Positions 50,648 to 58,865 of a stretch of 64,000 nucleotides of DNA are shown here, in pieces. The position numbers were made by a program, and so were the translations under genes. Below the pieces are notes generated by a model. It was given only the letters and a program-made list of their open reading frames with translations. It was not told the DNA's origin and ran no database searches. Source of the DNA: Aldehydirespirator sp965221605 (lineage in GTDB: Bacteria; Actinomycetota; Acidimicrobiia; Acidimicrobiales; Aldehydirespiratoraceae); assembly GCA_965221605.1 (NCBI GenBank), contig CBDCSK010000016.1:558001-622000 (forward strand), read 5' to 3'. How positions within the stretch are numbered: the stretch's first letter is position 1; each line of letters opens with the position of its first letter.

Positions 50648-51394
50648 TTATTCCTCGGGCGGGGCGTCCGTCGGGTCGAGCTCGGTTTCCGGCCCGGTGG
50701 AGACCAGGTTCCCCGCCGATGCCCCGAAGGCCGTCTGGAGGCGGTCCTCCGGCGGTGGCGGCACCTCGGCGCCCGCTGGCACCCGGGCGAACGTGAACGC
50801 CTCGAGATCGCCCAGCAGGCGGACGTCGGAGAAGTCGTCGGTGTATTCCTCGGCCGGCTCGTACAGGTCGCCCAGCCCCGTGACGGGCTGGTCGCCACCG
50901 GGCGCCGCCGGATCGATCCGGGCGAAGCGCACAGCCCGGATCACGGTCGGCTCGCCGTTGCAGTCCGACCCCGCCTCCAGCACGCCGATGCCGGGGCCGC
51001 TGATCTCGTCGTCGGTGACCCTCGCCCCCATGGACTCGAAGAACACGTCAAGCCGTGCGTCCTCACCCGAAGCTGAGCTGTTCCACGGGTGGATGTGGAT
51101 CACCCCGTCCTGGTGCGAGTGGATGCCGTCCGGATCGGCAGCGCTGGTGAAAGCGGGCAGGAACCGGTCGCAGTCGTAGATCGCGTAGGCCGAGTGCCAG
51201 TGGTCGTTGCCCACCCTCGGCGCCGCCGCCGGAGCCCGCGACGACCGGGCGAAGATCACCAGCGCCACGCCGAGGACGACGACGGTCGCGAGAATGAGCG
51301 GGAAGCCCAGCTCGCGGCGCTCGCGGCCGCCCTTGGGCGCGGCGGCCGCCCGGGCGGCCCGCTGGACCTTCTTGGACGAACTCGGCTTGGCCAC
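50648..51394 (-). CDS. Membrane-anchored His-rich protein of unknown function
   Basis: 248 residues. A basic cytosolic start is followed by one membrane helix (about 29-49, LGFPLILATVVVLGVALVIF) and an extracytoplasmic domain. The domain has HWHSAYAIYDCDRFLP and HSHQDGVIHIHPW, seven or more histidines in two clusters plus acidic residues and two cysteines, suggesting a metal-binding site. The C-terminus is Pro/Glu-rich. I do not recognise the family. It lies 17 bp upstream of the nucleotidyltransferase in the envelope-sugar region. Confidence 0.7.
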   Translation of the reverse strand: MAKPSSSKKVQRAARAAAAPKGGRERRELGFPLILATVVVLGVALVIFARSSRAPAAAPRVGNDHWHSAYAIYDCDRFLPAFTSAADPDGIHSHQDGVIHIHPWNSSASGEDARLDVFFESMGARVTDDEISGPGIGVLEAGSDCNGEPTVIRAVRFARIDPAAPGGDQPVTGLGDLYEPAEEYTDDFSDVRLLGDLEAFTFARVPAGAEVPPPPEDRLQTAFGASAGNLVSTGPETELDPTDAPPEE

Positions 51395-51485
51395 GGGCCG
51401 TCACGCTATCGGCTCACACCGGACCCGAGTCGTCTGCACGAAGAGCAGGCAGCCGAGCGTCGGCCACGGCTCGCCGGTGCCGGAC

Positions 51486-52718
51486 TCAGCGACGACCCAG
51501 TTCGGAGAACAGCGCCTCGTAGGCTCCCGCGACAGCCTGGGGCGTCATGCACTCCTCCGCATAGGCCCGACCCCGGCGTCCCATGGCGCCGCGCCCTTCG
51601 GGGTCGTCGATCAGCGTCTCGACGGCAGCATCGAACGCGAGCTGGTCGCCGGGGGCGACCGCCACGCCGCAGCCGGCCTCGTCGATCATGCGGGGCAGCT
51701 CGGTGTGCGGGTCCACCGACGCCACCACCGGGCGGCCAGCGGCCAGGATCGAGTAGATCTTGGAGGGAACGCTCGAGCGGGCCAGCCCCTCACGCAGAAC
51801 GACCACATGGACATCGGCCGAGGCCAGAACCTCATCGAGGCGCTCGGCCGGCTGGTAGCCGACGAAGACCACGTTGGGCAGGCCCGCGGCCGACGCCTCC
51901 AGGGCCGGCCGGGCCGAGCCCTCGCCGTTCACGACGAACACGACATCGTCGCGATGGCGGTGGGCGCGGGCCGTGGCCACCAGCAGGTCGAGCGGCTGCG
52001 AGAAGCCGACATTGCCCGCGTACATCACGACGGTCCGGTCTCCCAGCCCGTGCTCTGCCCGGTAGGCGGTGTCGCGGCTGCGGGGGCGGATCCGGGACGT
52101 GTCGACGAAGTTGGGAATCACCCGCACCGACCCGGACCGGCCGGCGTCGAGTTTGGCCGCCACGTTGGCCCGCATGTCCTCCGAGAGCACGGTCACGGCC
52201 GCGGCATGGTCGTAGATGAAGCGCTCGAGGCGGCGGGCCAGCGCCACCAGTCGCCTGCCCCGGATGGCGCCGGTGTCGATGGCTGCGTCGGGGAAGATGT
52301 CCTGAAGGTTGAACACGAGCGGCGCCCGCCAGCGGCGGGCCGCGACCCAGCCGGCCAGGCCGAGCGTGATCGGCGGCGACATCGCCAGCACCGCGTCGGG
52401 CCGGTCCCGCGCCGCGACCGCGGTGGCGGTGACCAGCGCGGTGAAGCCGGCGAACCCGGCGGAGCGGGCCGAGACGCTTCCCCTCGCCGTCGGGAACGGA
52501 TGGACCCTGGTGACCTTGACCCCGCCGCGGGCCACACCGGAGCGCACCGGGCGTCCCCGCCAGTCGGGCTCCACCCGGTGCTGGCGGTACCAGGGAAGGG
52601 AGGTGACGACCCGGATCTCATGGCCCCGGTGAGCCATCTCGGAGACTATGGCGGTCATGACGTCGCCGGTGGGGGCGACGTCGGGGGCGTAGTGCGGGCA
52701 GAGGACCAGCAGCTTCAC
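51486..52718 (-). CDS. Glycosyltransferase family 4
   Basis: GT-B enzyme of 410 residues starting MKLLVLCPHYAPDVAPTGDVM. WbuB-like features: LVFNLQDIFPDAAIDTG, the donor-site YAGNVGFSQPLDLL, FVGYQPAERLDEVL and SSVPSKIYSILAAGRPVVASVD. GTG at 52718 overlaps the upstream GT4 stop (GTGA). It probably adds a sugar to a lipid-linked envelope glycan on the cytosolic face. The donor is unknown; GDP-D-rhamnose and UDP-sugars are made by the window's genes. Confidence 0.9.
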   Translation of the reverse strand: MKLLVLCPHYAPDVAPTGDVMTAIVSEMAHRGHEIRVVTSLPWYRQHRVEPDWRGRPVRSGVARGGVKVTRVHPFPTARGSVSARSAGFAGFTALVTATAVAARDRPDAVLAMSPPITLGLAGWVAARRWRAPLVFNLQDIFPDAAIDTGAIRGRRLVALARRLERFIYDHAAAVTVLSEDMRANVAAKLDAGRSGSVRVIPNFVDTSRIRPRSRDTAYRAEHGLGDRTVVMYAGNVGFSQPLDLLVATARAHRHRDDVVFVVNGEGSARPALEASAAGLPNVVFVGYQPAERLDEVLASADVHVVVLREGLARSSVPSKIYSILAAGRPVVASVDPHTELPRMIDEAGCGVAVAPGDQLAFDAAVETLIDDPEGRGAMGRRGRAYAEECMTPQAVAGAYEALFSELGRR

Positions 52719-53863
52719 GGGGCAGGCTCCACGGAGGAGCCGGCAGCAGCCCGCCAGGCCTCCAGCAGGCGGCCGGCTGCCCGCTCGGGAGCGAAGCCGG
52801 CCGCTCGGACCAGCGCCCGCTCGACCTGCCTGCGGATCCGGGACGATCCCGACCGCGCCTCGCTCAGCGCGTCGACCCATCCGTCGACGTCATCGGGATC
52901 GACGAGCGTGCCGCACTCGCCCACCACCTCCGGGAGCGCGGTCGTGTTGGCGGCGATGACCGGGGTTCCCGACTGCATCGCCTCCAGCACCGGCAGACCG
53001 AAGCCCTCATAGCGCGACGGGAAGGCCACCGCGACGGCATCCGACATCAGCGAGGCGAGCCTGGCCTCGTCCACCCATCCCAGATGCACCACGCCGGGGG
53101 TGCGGGCCGCTTGCTCGGCCACCTGAGCATGGGCACGGCCCCGGGCCCCGGTGAGCACCAGCTGGAGATCGTGATGGCGGGCCCGGACGGCTGCGTGGGC
53201 CACCAGGAGGGTGGCGTGGTTCTTGTGGGGGTAGGTGGCCGCCGGGTACAGCACGAAGGGCTGCTTGACAGGACTCCCGGACGGCTCTGCTCCGGGCCGC
53301 GTCCCGTCAGCGAGGGATCGGGGGCGGGCGTAGGTGGGCGGAACCACCCGGATGCGCCCAGCCGGCACCGACAGCCGCTCCGACAGCCGGTCGGCCACCC
53401 ACTGCGACGGAACGGCCACCAGGTCGGCGGACCGAAGGCTGCGGGGCAGTGCCCAGCCCAGGTACCGGCGCTTCGTCGCCGAGAAGTTGGCGGGAAGGTC
53501 CAGCGGCTGTATGTCGTGGACCGTCAGCACCGACACGCCGGACCGTCGAGCCGGGAGCCGACCGCCGAAGTGGTGCACGACCTCGAAGCCGGACGACAGG
53601 CGGGCCAGCCAGGTCGACTCGACCACGGCCCTCCGCACCCGGCTATCGGGCCGCCACGAGGCCTCGTGCCACGCCAGTGCGCCCAACTCCGGGTGAGCGG
53701 CCCGCACACCCGCCATGGACGCCAACTCGAGCTCCACGGCGAGGGCTTGATCGGCGACCTGCGACGCCACCGCAGCCAGCAGCCTGGTGGCGTAGGGCTC
53801 GGCCCCACCCACCTGCGCGGGCACGACCGAGCACAGGTTCGCCAACACCCGCAGAGGGCTCAC
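52715..53863 (-). CDS. Glycosyltransferase family 4
   Basis: GT-B enzyme of 382 residues. It starts at GTG (VSPLRVLANLCSVVPAQVGGAE) with GAGGAA upstream. HHFGGRLPARRSGVSVLTVHD, FVLYPAATYPHKNHATLL and the E-x7-E donor motif in PSRYEGFGLPVLEAMQSGTPV are present. The start lies 10 bp after the preceding GT4 gene and the stop overlaps the next, so the three GT4 genes form one unit. The sugar is unknown. Confidence 0.9.
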   Translation of the reverse strand: MSPLRVLANLCSVVPAQVGGAEPYATRLLAAVASQVADQALAVELELASMAGVRAAHPELGALAWHEASWRPDSRVRRAVVESTWLARLSSGFEVVHHFGGRLPARRSGVSVLTVHDIQPLDLPANFSATKRRYLGWALPRSLRSADLVAVPSQWVADRLSERLSVPAGRIRVVPPTYARPRSLADGTRPGAEPSGSPVKQPFVLYPAATYPHKNHATLLVAHAAVRARHHDLQLVLTGARGRAHAQVAEQAARTPGVVHLGWVDEARLASLMSDAVAVAFPSRYEGFGLPVLEAMQSGTPVIAANTTALPEVVGECGTLVDPDDVDGWVDALSEARSGSSRIRRQVERALVRAAGFAPERAAGRLLEAWRAAAGSSVEPAP

Positions 53864-53873
53864 CGCGCGTTCC

Positions 53874-54968
53874 TCACGCGGCGGCCTCCTCGTAGGCGCT
53901 CCGCACACCGGCCGCGGTAGCGCTCCAAGTGAACCCCGCAGCCCGGGTCCGGGCCGCATCGGAACGCCGGGAGTGCTCCGCGTCGTCGCCCACCACCGCG
54001 TCGATGGCCGCAGCAAGCGCCTCGACGTCGGTCGGGTCCACGACCGACATCGGGTCGGCGCAGACCTCCTCGGTGGCGGTTCCGGCACTGGTCACCACCG
54101 GCGTGCCCTGAGCCATGGCCTCCAGAACGGGCAGTCCGAAGCCTTCCAGCAGGCTCGGATAGACGAACACCCGAGCGGCCGCGTACAGCGCGGGCAACTC
54201 CCGCTGGGGCACGAAGCCGAGGCGGATCACCTGGCAGGCCGCGCCGGTCGCCAGCTCCCCCGCGTCGAGGCCCCAGCCGTCCGGGCCGGCCAGCACCAGA
54301 GGCACGGCGGTGGCGGTGCGCTCCACGGCCCGCAGCAGCCCGGTCAGGTTCTTGCGAGGCTCAGCGGTGCCGACCCAGAGTGCGAAGACCTCGGGGAGGT
54401 GGTAGCGGGCCCGCACCGCCTCGACCTCGGCGGCGCCGGGCGTGACCGCGGCGGCCGCGAGCGGCACCACCCGGATCCGCTCCGGCTCGACGCCGTGAGC
54501 GTGCAGATCGGCTGCGGTTGCGTGCGACGGCGCGATCACCACCGCAGCCTGGGCCCGGGCCAACTGGAAGCCCCGGGTGGCGAAGCGCACCCCCCGGCGG
54601 GTGAACCACTCCGGCTGGCGCAGGAAGGCCAGGTCGTTGATCGTCGCGACCAGTGCGGCCCGGCCCGGCGGGGGCACCACTCCCCCGGTGGCGTGGACCA
54701 CGTCCACCGGTCCGGCGAGGCGCTGGACCGACGGCGCCCGCAGCCGGTGCCAGGAGTCGTACAGGGCTCTCCGGGGCAGCCGGGCGTGGCGGACCGGGAT
54801 AGAAGGGCCGAGCCCGTCCCCGGGCGGGCGGCGATGGCGAGCCGCAAGGCCTACCAAGTCGACATCGCCGCGTGCGGCCAGAGCGTCGAGGGTGCGGGCC
54901 GCGGCCACCGCCGTGCCTCCCGGCACCCGGTGCCAGCACTGTTCCACCACCGCGGCCACCCGAAGCAT
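53874..54968 (-). CDS. Glycosyltransferase family 4
   Basis: GT-B enzyme of 364 residues. VVHATGGVVPPPGRAALVATINDLAFL, WVGTAEPRKNLTGLL, LGFVPQRELPALYAAA and the donor motif YPSLLEGFGLPVLEAMAQGTP are typical. It is related in layout to the following GT4 gene and may be a diverged paralogue. First gene of the GT4 trio; ugd lies 44 bp upstream. Confidence 0.9.
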   Translation of the reverse strand: MLRVAAVVEQCWHRVPGGTAVAAARTLDALAARGDVDLVGLAARHRRPPGDGLGPSIPVRHARLPRRALYDSWHRLRAPSVQRLAGPVDVVHATGGVVPPPGRAALVATINDLAFLRQPEWFTRRGVRFATRGFQLARAQAAVVIAPSHATAADLHAHGVEPERIRVVPLAAAAVTPGAAEVEAVRARYHLPEVFALWVGTAEPRKNLTGLLRAVERTATAVPLVLAGPDGWGLDAGELATGAACQVIRLGFVPQRELPALYAAARVFVYPSLLEGFGLPVLEAMAQGTPVVTSAGTATEEVCADPMSVVDPTDVEALAAAIDAVVGDDAEHSRRSDAARTRAAGFTWSATAAGVRSAYEEAAA

Positions 54969-55012
54969 GCACCGAGTCTCCCACGGCGACCGCGATAAAC
55001 GCGGCCGACGCG

Positions 55013-56335
55013 CTAATCGCTATCGCCGCGCAGGCCGAGCCCGCTGTAGGTGAAGCCGAGGCGCTCCAGTTCAGCCCGGTCCAGCATGTTGCGGGCGTCC
55101 ACCACATGGTGCTGGGCCATGACCTGGGCGATCCGGGCGAAGTCGAGCCGGCGGAACTCGTTCCACTCGGTTGCCACCACCAGCGCGGAGGCTCGGTCAC
55201 AGGCCGCGTAGGGGTCGCCCACCACCGAGACGCCGACCGCCTCGGCGGCCGGGCTGGCCGGAACCGCAGGATCGAAGGCCCGGACGGCTGCGCCGGCGGC
55301 GGTCAACCGTCGGGCTATCTCAAGGGCGGGCGAGTCCCGGGTGTCGTCGGTGCCCGCCTTGAAGGCCAGACCCAACAACGCGATCCGGGCACCGTCGATC
55401 TGCACCCGGCGGGCCACCTTGTCGACGATCCTGCCGAACTGCGCGTCGTTGGCCGCCACCACGCTGCGCAGCAGCCTGTAGTCGTAGCCGGCCTCGGCGG
55501 CTGCGGCGATGAGAGCCCTCGTGTCCTTGGGCAGGCACGATCCGCCCCAGCCCGGTCCGGGCTTCAGGTAGTCGCGCCCGATGCGGGGGTCGTAGCCCAT
55601 GCCGGCGAGCACGTCGTTCACGTCGGCGCCCACCGCTTCGCACAGCGCCGCCACCGAGTTCGTGAACGACAACTTCATGGCCAGGAACGCGTTGGCGGCG
55701 TACTTGGTGGTCTCCGCGGAGGCCGGGTCGGTGATCAGCATCGGCGCGTCTAGCCCGGTGAACAGGCCGGCAACCCGCTCGGCAACGGAAGCGTCGGCGG
55801 CCCCCACCACGACCCGGGCGGGCTCGAGGAAGTCGCGCACCGCCGACCCCTGGCGCAGGAACTCGGGATTGGAGGCCACCGCGATGTCGGCGCGCCCCAG
55901 GGCGCGGTGCAGCATCGCTGCGGTTCCCGCCGGCGCCGTGGACTTGTTCACCACGACCGTGCCCGGCTTGAGGTTGGGACCGATCTCGGAGGCCGCAGCC
56001 TCGAGGTAGCTGAGGTCCGTGCCGCCCTGGGAGTCCGACGGTGTGGGAACGCACAGGTACACGAAATCGGCCCGGGCGGCCGCGTCGGCGGAGCCCAGCA
56101 CGAAGGAGAGCCGATCGGCATCCAGGCCTGACTTCACCAAGTCGGCCAGCCCGGGTTCGTGAATCGGAACCTCGCCCCGCTGCAGCGCGCCGATCCTCTC
56201 GCCGTCGATGTCGGTGCAGACCACGCGGTGGCCGAGCTCGGCCAGACATGCCGCGGTGGTGAGCCCCACATACCCGGCCCCGATGACGGCGACCGCCGCC
56301 GGTGAGCCGGACCCGGCTGCTGCGCCGGCACCCAT
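55013..56335 (-). CDS. ugd: UDP-glucose 6-dehydrogenase
   Basis: Oxidises UDP-glucose to UDP-glucuronate with 2 NAD. It has 440 residues. Cofactor loop VIGAGYVGLTTAACLA, VYLCVPTPSD, NPEFLRQGSAVRDF, KYAANAFLAMKLSFTN and the catalytic cysteine in GPGWGGSCLPKD are present. It supplies glucuronate for the envelope glycan. Starts 16 bp after the LCP gene stop. Confidence 0.96.
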   Translation of the reverse strand: MGAGAAAGSGSPAAVAVIGAGYVGLTTAACLAELGHRVVCTDIDGERIGALQRGEVPIHEPGLADLVKSGLDADRLSFVLGSADAAARADFVYLCVPTPSDSQGGTDLSYLEAAASEIGPNLKPGTVVVNKSTAPAGTAAMLHRALGRADIAVASNPEFLRQGSAVRDFLEPARVVVGAADASVAERVAGLFTGLDAPMLITDPASAETTKYAANAFLAMKLSFTNSVAALCEAVGADVNDVLAGMGYDPRIGRDYLKPGPGWGGSCLPKDTRALIAAAAEAGYDYRLLRSVVAANDAQFGRIVDKVARRVQIDGARIALLGLAFKAGTDDTRDSPALEIARRLTAAGAAVRAFDPAVPASPAAEAVGVSVVGDPYAACDRASALVVATEWNEFRRLDFARIAQVMAQHHVVDARNMLDRAELERLGFTYSGLGLRGDSD

Positions 56336-56351
56336 CAGCGGTCGGCCCCGA

Positions 56352-57938
56352 TCAGCTGCACGACTCGCCCTCCGGCGGGCGGCCCTGGATGACTGGCGGC
56401 CCGGAGTCGGGATCCGACGACTGGACCACCAGCGTTACGAGTTCACCGGTGGCGGTCGCCGCCGCCGGCAGCGGTGACGCGACGCCGGCCTCACCGAGCG
56501 GAACGAGCGCGTCGCCGGCCGCGGTGGCCACCGGCGCGAACCCGGCATCGGGGTCGGGCAGCACCGGTGGGACGCCGCGGGCCTGCACCCGGGCGCGCAC
56601 CTCGGCCATCGGCGGCTGGAACACGTAGTGAACGCCGCCGTAGTCGGATCCGAGCACCGCCACCACGCCGTCGACCCGGTCATCCTCGACGACGTACGGC
56701 ACCGGATCCAGGTACTGGGCCACCGTCATCGCCTCGGCCCGGTCCGCAGGGCCGTGCAGCACCACGGTCTCGGGGATGTCAGGAGAAGCCACCGAGCCCA
56801 GAACCTCGAAGCCCTCGCCGGCGAGCCTGTCGACCGCGTCGTCCCGGAAGATCTCGTGGTAGCCGGCGATCGTCAACGACACCTCCGAGGGCCGGACCGG
56901 GTCGGCTGCGCCCCTGAAGATCTCCAGCAACGAGGCGTTGGCGCCCTGGTAGGCGGCCTCTCCCTTGTAGGTGCCGTCCGGGTGCCAGACGGTGTACACC
57001 TCGAGCCGTTGCCGCTGCAGGTTCTCGGGGTTGAAGTCGGCAAAGGCCTCTCCCAGGGCGATCAGCTCCGCCAGCGTCAGGTCCTGGTCGAGCGTCAGGC
57101 TCGCCGATGCCGCGTCGAGCAACTCGACCATGGTGGAAGGATTGCGGGCCCCCCGGGTGATGGCCCGGTCCAGGGCCAGCACGAGGAAGTCCTGCTGCCG
57201 CTCGATGCGGGTGAAGTCGTCCCCGCCGGTGATCCGCCAGCGGCCGTCGATCAGCTCGGTGTACCGGCGGCTGCGGACGTAGTGCAGGGCCATCTCGCCG
57301 TCGAGCACGTGGCAGCCGGGCTCGGTGATGCTGAACGCCAGCCTGGTGTCGCGCACCGGGTGATCGAACCACACCGGAACGCCCCCGAGCGTGTCGACCA
57401 CCTCCCGGAAGCCGGCCAGGTTGACCTCCACGTAGTGGTTGATCTCCACATCGAACATCGATGTCACCGTGGCGACGAGCATCTCGGCGCCGCCGATGTA
57501 GAGGGCGGAGGTGATGCGGTTGTCCTGCGCGCCGGGGATCTGGGCCCAAAGGTCACGCGGGATCGACAGCACCCATGCTGATCCCGACGCGGGATCGAGG
57601 CGTACCAGCATGATCGTGTCCGCCAGGCTCCTGCCGGTCGGGTCGATGACACGACCGTGCACCACCGGGTCGTCGGGATCCAGCCCGAGCGCGCTGTCGG
57701 TGCCGACGATCAGGAAGTTGACGGGCTCGCCGGGCTCGGTGTCGGTCCGCAGCAGCGGGTCCTGTCCGTACTGGCCGGTGCCGACGATGACGACCCGGTC
57801 GATGTCTCTCCAGACCTCCTCGACGTGTTCGGCCAGGTCAGCCACCAGCACCGCCGCGACGATCACAGCCAGGCATCCGACAGCGATGAGGCGCTGCGGC
57901 CATGTGCGCCGCAGCACCACCTCTCGTCCGTCGGTCAC
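56352..57938 (-). CDS. LytR-CpsA-Psr (LCP) family glycopolymer ligase
   Basis: 528 residues. A cytosolic N-terminus and one membrane helix (about 15-35) lead into an extracytoplasmic LCP catalytic domain (about 70-290) with SLADTIMLVRLDP, VLSIPRDLWAQIPG, INHYVEVNLAGFREVVDTLGG and LHYVRSRRYTE (conserved arginines). A LytR_C-like domain follows. LCP enzymes attach lipid-linked glycopolymers to peptidoglycan. From memory, Rv3267 (CpsA) occupies the matching place in mycobacteria. GTG start; a possible -10 TATAGG is at 57973-57968. Confidence 0.93.
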   Translation of the reverse strand: MTDGREVVLRRTWPQRLIAVGCLAVIVAAVLVADLAEHVEEVWRDIDRVVIVGTGQYGQDPLLRTDTEPGEPVNFLIVGTDSALGLDPDDPVVHGRVIDPTGRSLADTIMLVRLDPASGSAWVLSIPRDLWAQIPGAQDNRITSALYIGGAEMLVATVTSMFDVEINHYVEVNLAGFREVVDTLGGVPVWFDHPVRDTRLAFSITEPGCHVLDGEMALHYVRSRRYTELIDGRWRITGGDDFTRIERQQDFLVLALDRAITRGARNPSTMVELLDAASASLTLDQDLTLAELIALGEAFADFNPENLQRQRLEVYTVWHPDGTYKGEAAYQGANASLLEIFRGAADPVRPSEVSLTIAGYHEIFRDDAVDRLAGEGFEVLGSVASPDIPETVVLHGPADRAEAMTVAQYLDPVPYVVEDDRVDGVVAVLGSDYGGVHYVFQPPMAEVRARVQARGVPPVLPDPDAGFAPVATAAGDALVPLGEAGVASPLPAAATATGELVTLVVQSSDPDSGPPVIQGRPPEGESCS

Positions 57939-57981
57939 GGCGCGCCAGCGTACCGGCCGTGTATTGGCCTATAGAGCAGGC

Positions 57982-58030
57982 GTCGTTCTCAAGAAGGTGG
58001 ATGACGTCGTTCTTAACAAAGGTGGATGAC
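57982..58030 (-). repeat. 24/25-bp tandem duplication at the birA 3' end
   Basis: Copy at 57982-58005 (24 nt) and copy at 58006-58030 (25 nt), both starting GTCGTTCT and ending GGTGGATGAC. The second contains the last birA codons and stop; the first lies just beyond, in the gap before the LCP promoter. Confidence 0.85.
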
Positions 58031-58825
58031 ATCGCCGGCGTCGATGCGCAGATCCCGGTGACCGGAGGACACCAGCAGGCGTCCGGCGCCGTCGATCTCG
58101 CGGGCGACCCCCTCCACCGAAGTGCCGTCCGCGAGCTCGACTCGGACGTTGCGCCCAATGGTCGCCGACGCAGCCCTAAGGTGGCTGCGAGCCCGGGCGG
58201 GATCGGCGAGATAGCCGCTGAGCGCGTCGAGAAGCCATGCCAGCACCTCGTCGCGGGAGGCTCGGGCCCCGGCCTGGGCCAGCGAGACCGCACCCGGCTC
58301 CGGCGGCGCGGCCGCGACGTTCAGGCCGAGGCCCACCACCACCACCGGCGGCTCGCCGTCGACGATCTCCGACAGGACGCCGGCCAGCTTCCCGGCGACG
58401 CCGGGGCCCTCCAGCAGCAGGTCGTTGGGCCACTTGGCCCGGACCTCGGCAGCCGAGCCGTCCAGGGCGCGGGCCGCGGCGGCCAGCGCGGCGGCGGACA
58501 CCGCGGCGGCGCGGTCGGAGGCCTCAGCGACCGCGGTCGCCAACCGGAAGCTCACCAGCAGCGATGCCTCCGGCGAGCCCGTGCCGGCGGCGTCGACCCA
58601 GCGCCGACCCAGACGTCCCCTTCCTGCGGTCTGATGATCGGCCACGAGGACGGCCGGCGTCCTGTCTCCCCGGCGGGCCGCGACGGCCAGATCGTCGTTG
58701 GTGGAGCCGGTCGAGGCCGTGTGCAGGAGGGGCCCGAAGCCCGCTCGAAGGACCGTCGCGGCGCTGAGCGGTAGCCGCTCCGGCGCCGGCGCAGCCGGTG
58801 TTGTCGGGAACTCCACATCGAGCAT
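58013..58825 (-). CDS. birA: Biotin--[acetyl-CoA-carboxylase] ligase
   Basis: Attaches biotin to the carboxyl carrier domain of acyl-CoA carboxylases via biotinyl-AMP. It has 270 residues without an N-terminal repressor HTH, the monofunctional type. STGSTNDDL, the biotin/AMP loop DHQTAGRGRLGR, RAKWPNDLLLEG and KLAGVLSEI are present, followed by the C-terminal SH3-like domain. ATG at 58825. It is divergent from accA3, its natural substrate, across 40 bp. The 3' end is tandemly duplicated. Confidence 0.95.
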   Translation of the reverse strand: MLDVEFPTTPAAPAPERLPLSAATVLRAGFGPLLHTASTGSTNDDLAVAARRGDRTPAVLVADHQTAGRGRLGRRWVDAAGTGSPEASLLVSFRLATAVAEASDRAAAVSAAALAAAARALDGSAAEVRAKWPNDLLLEGPGVAGKLAGVLSEIVDGEPPVVVVGLGLNVAAAPPEPGAVSLAQAGARASRDEVLAWLLDALSGYLADPARARSHLRAASATIGRNVRVELADGTSVEGVAREIDGAGRLLVSSGHRDLRIDAGDVIHLC

Positions 58826-58865
58826 TCTGTGCGATTCGGGCCGCGATCGGCTATCCAATGACCTC

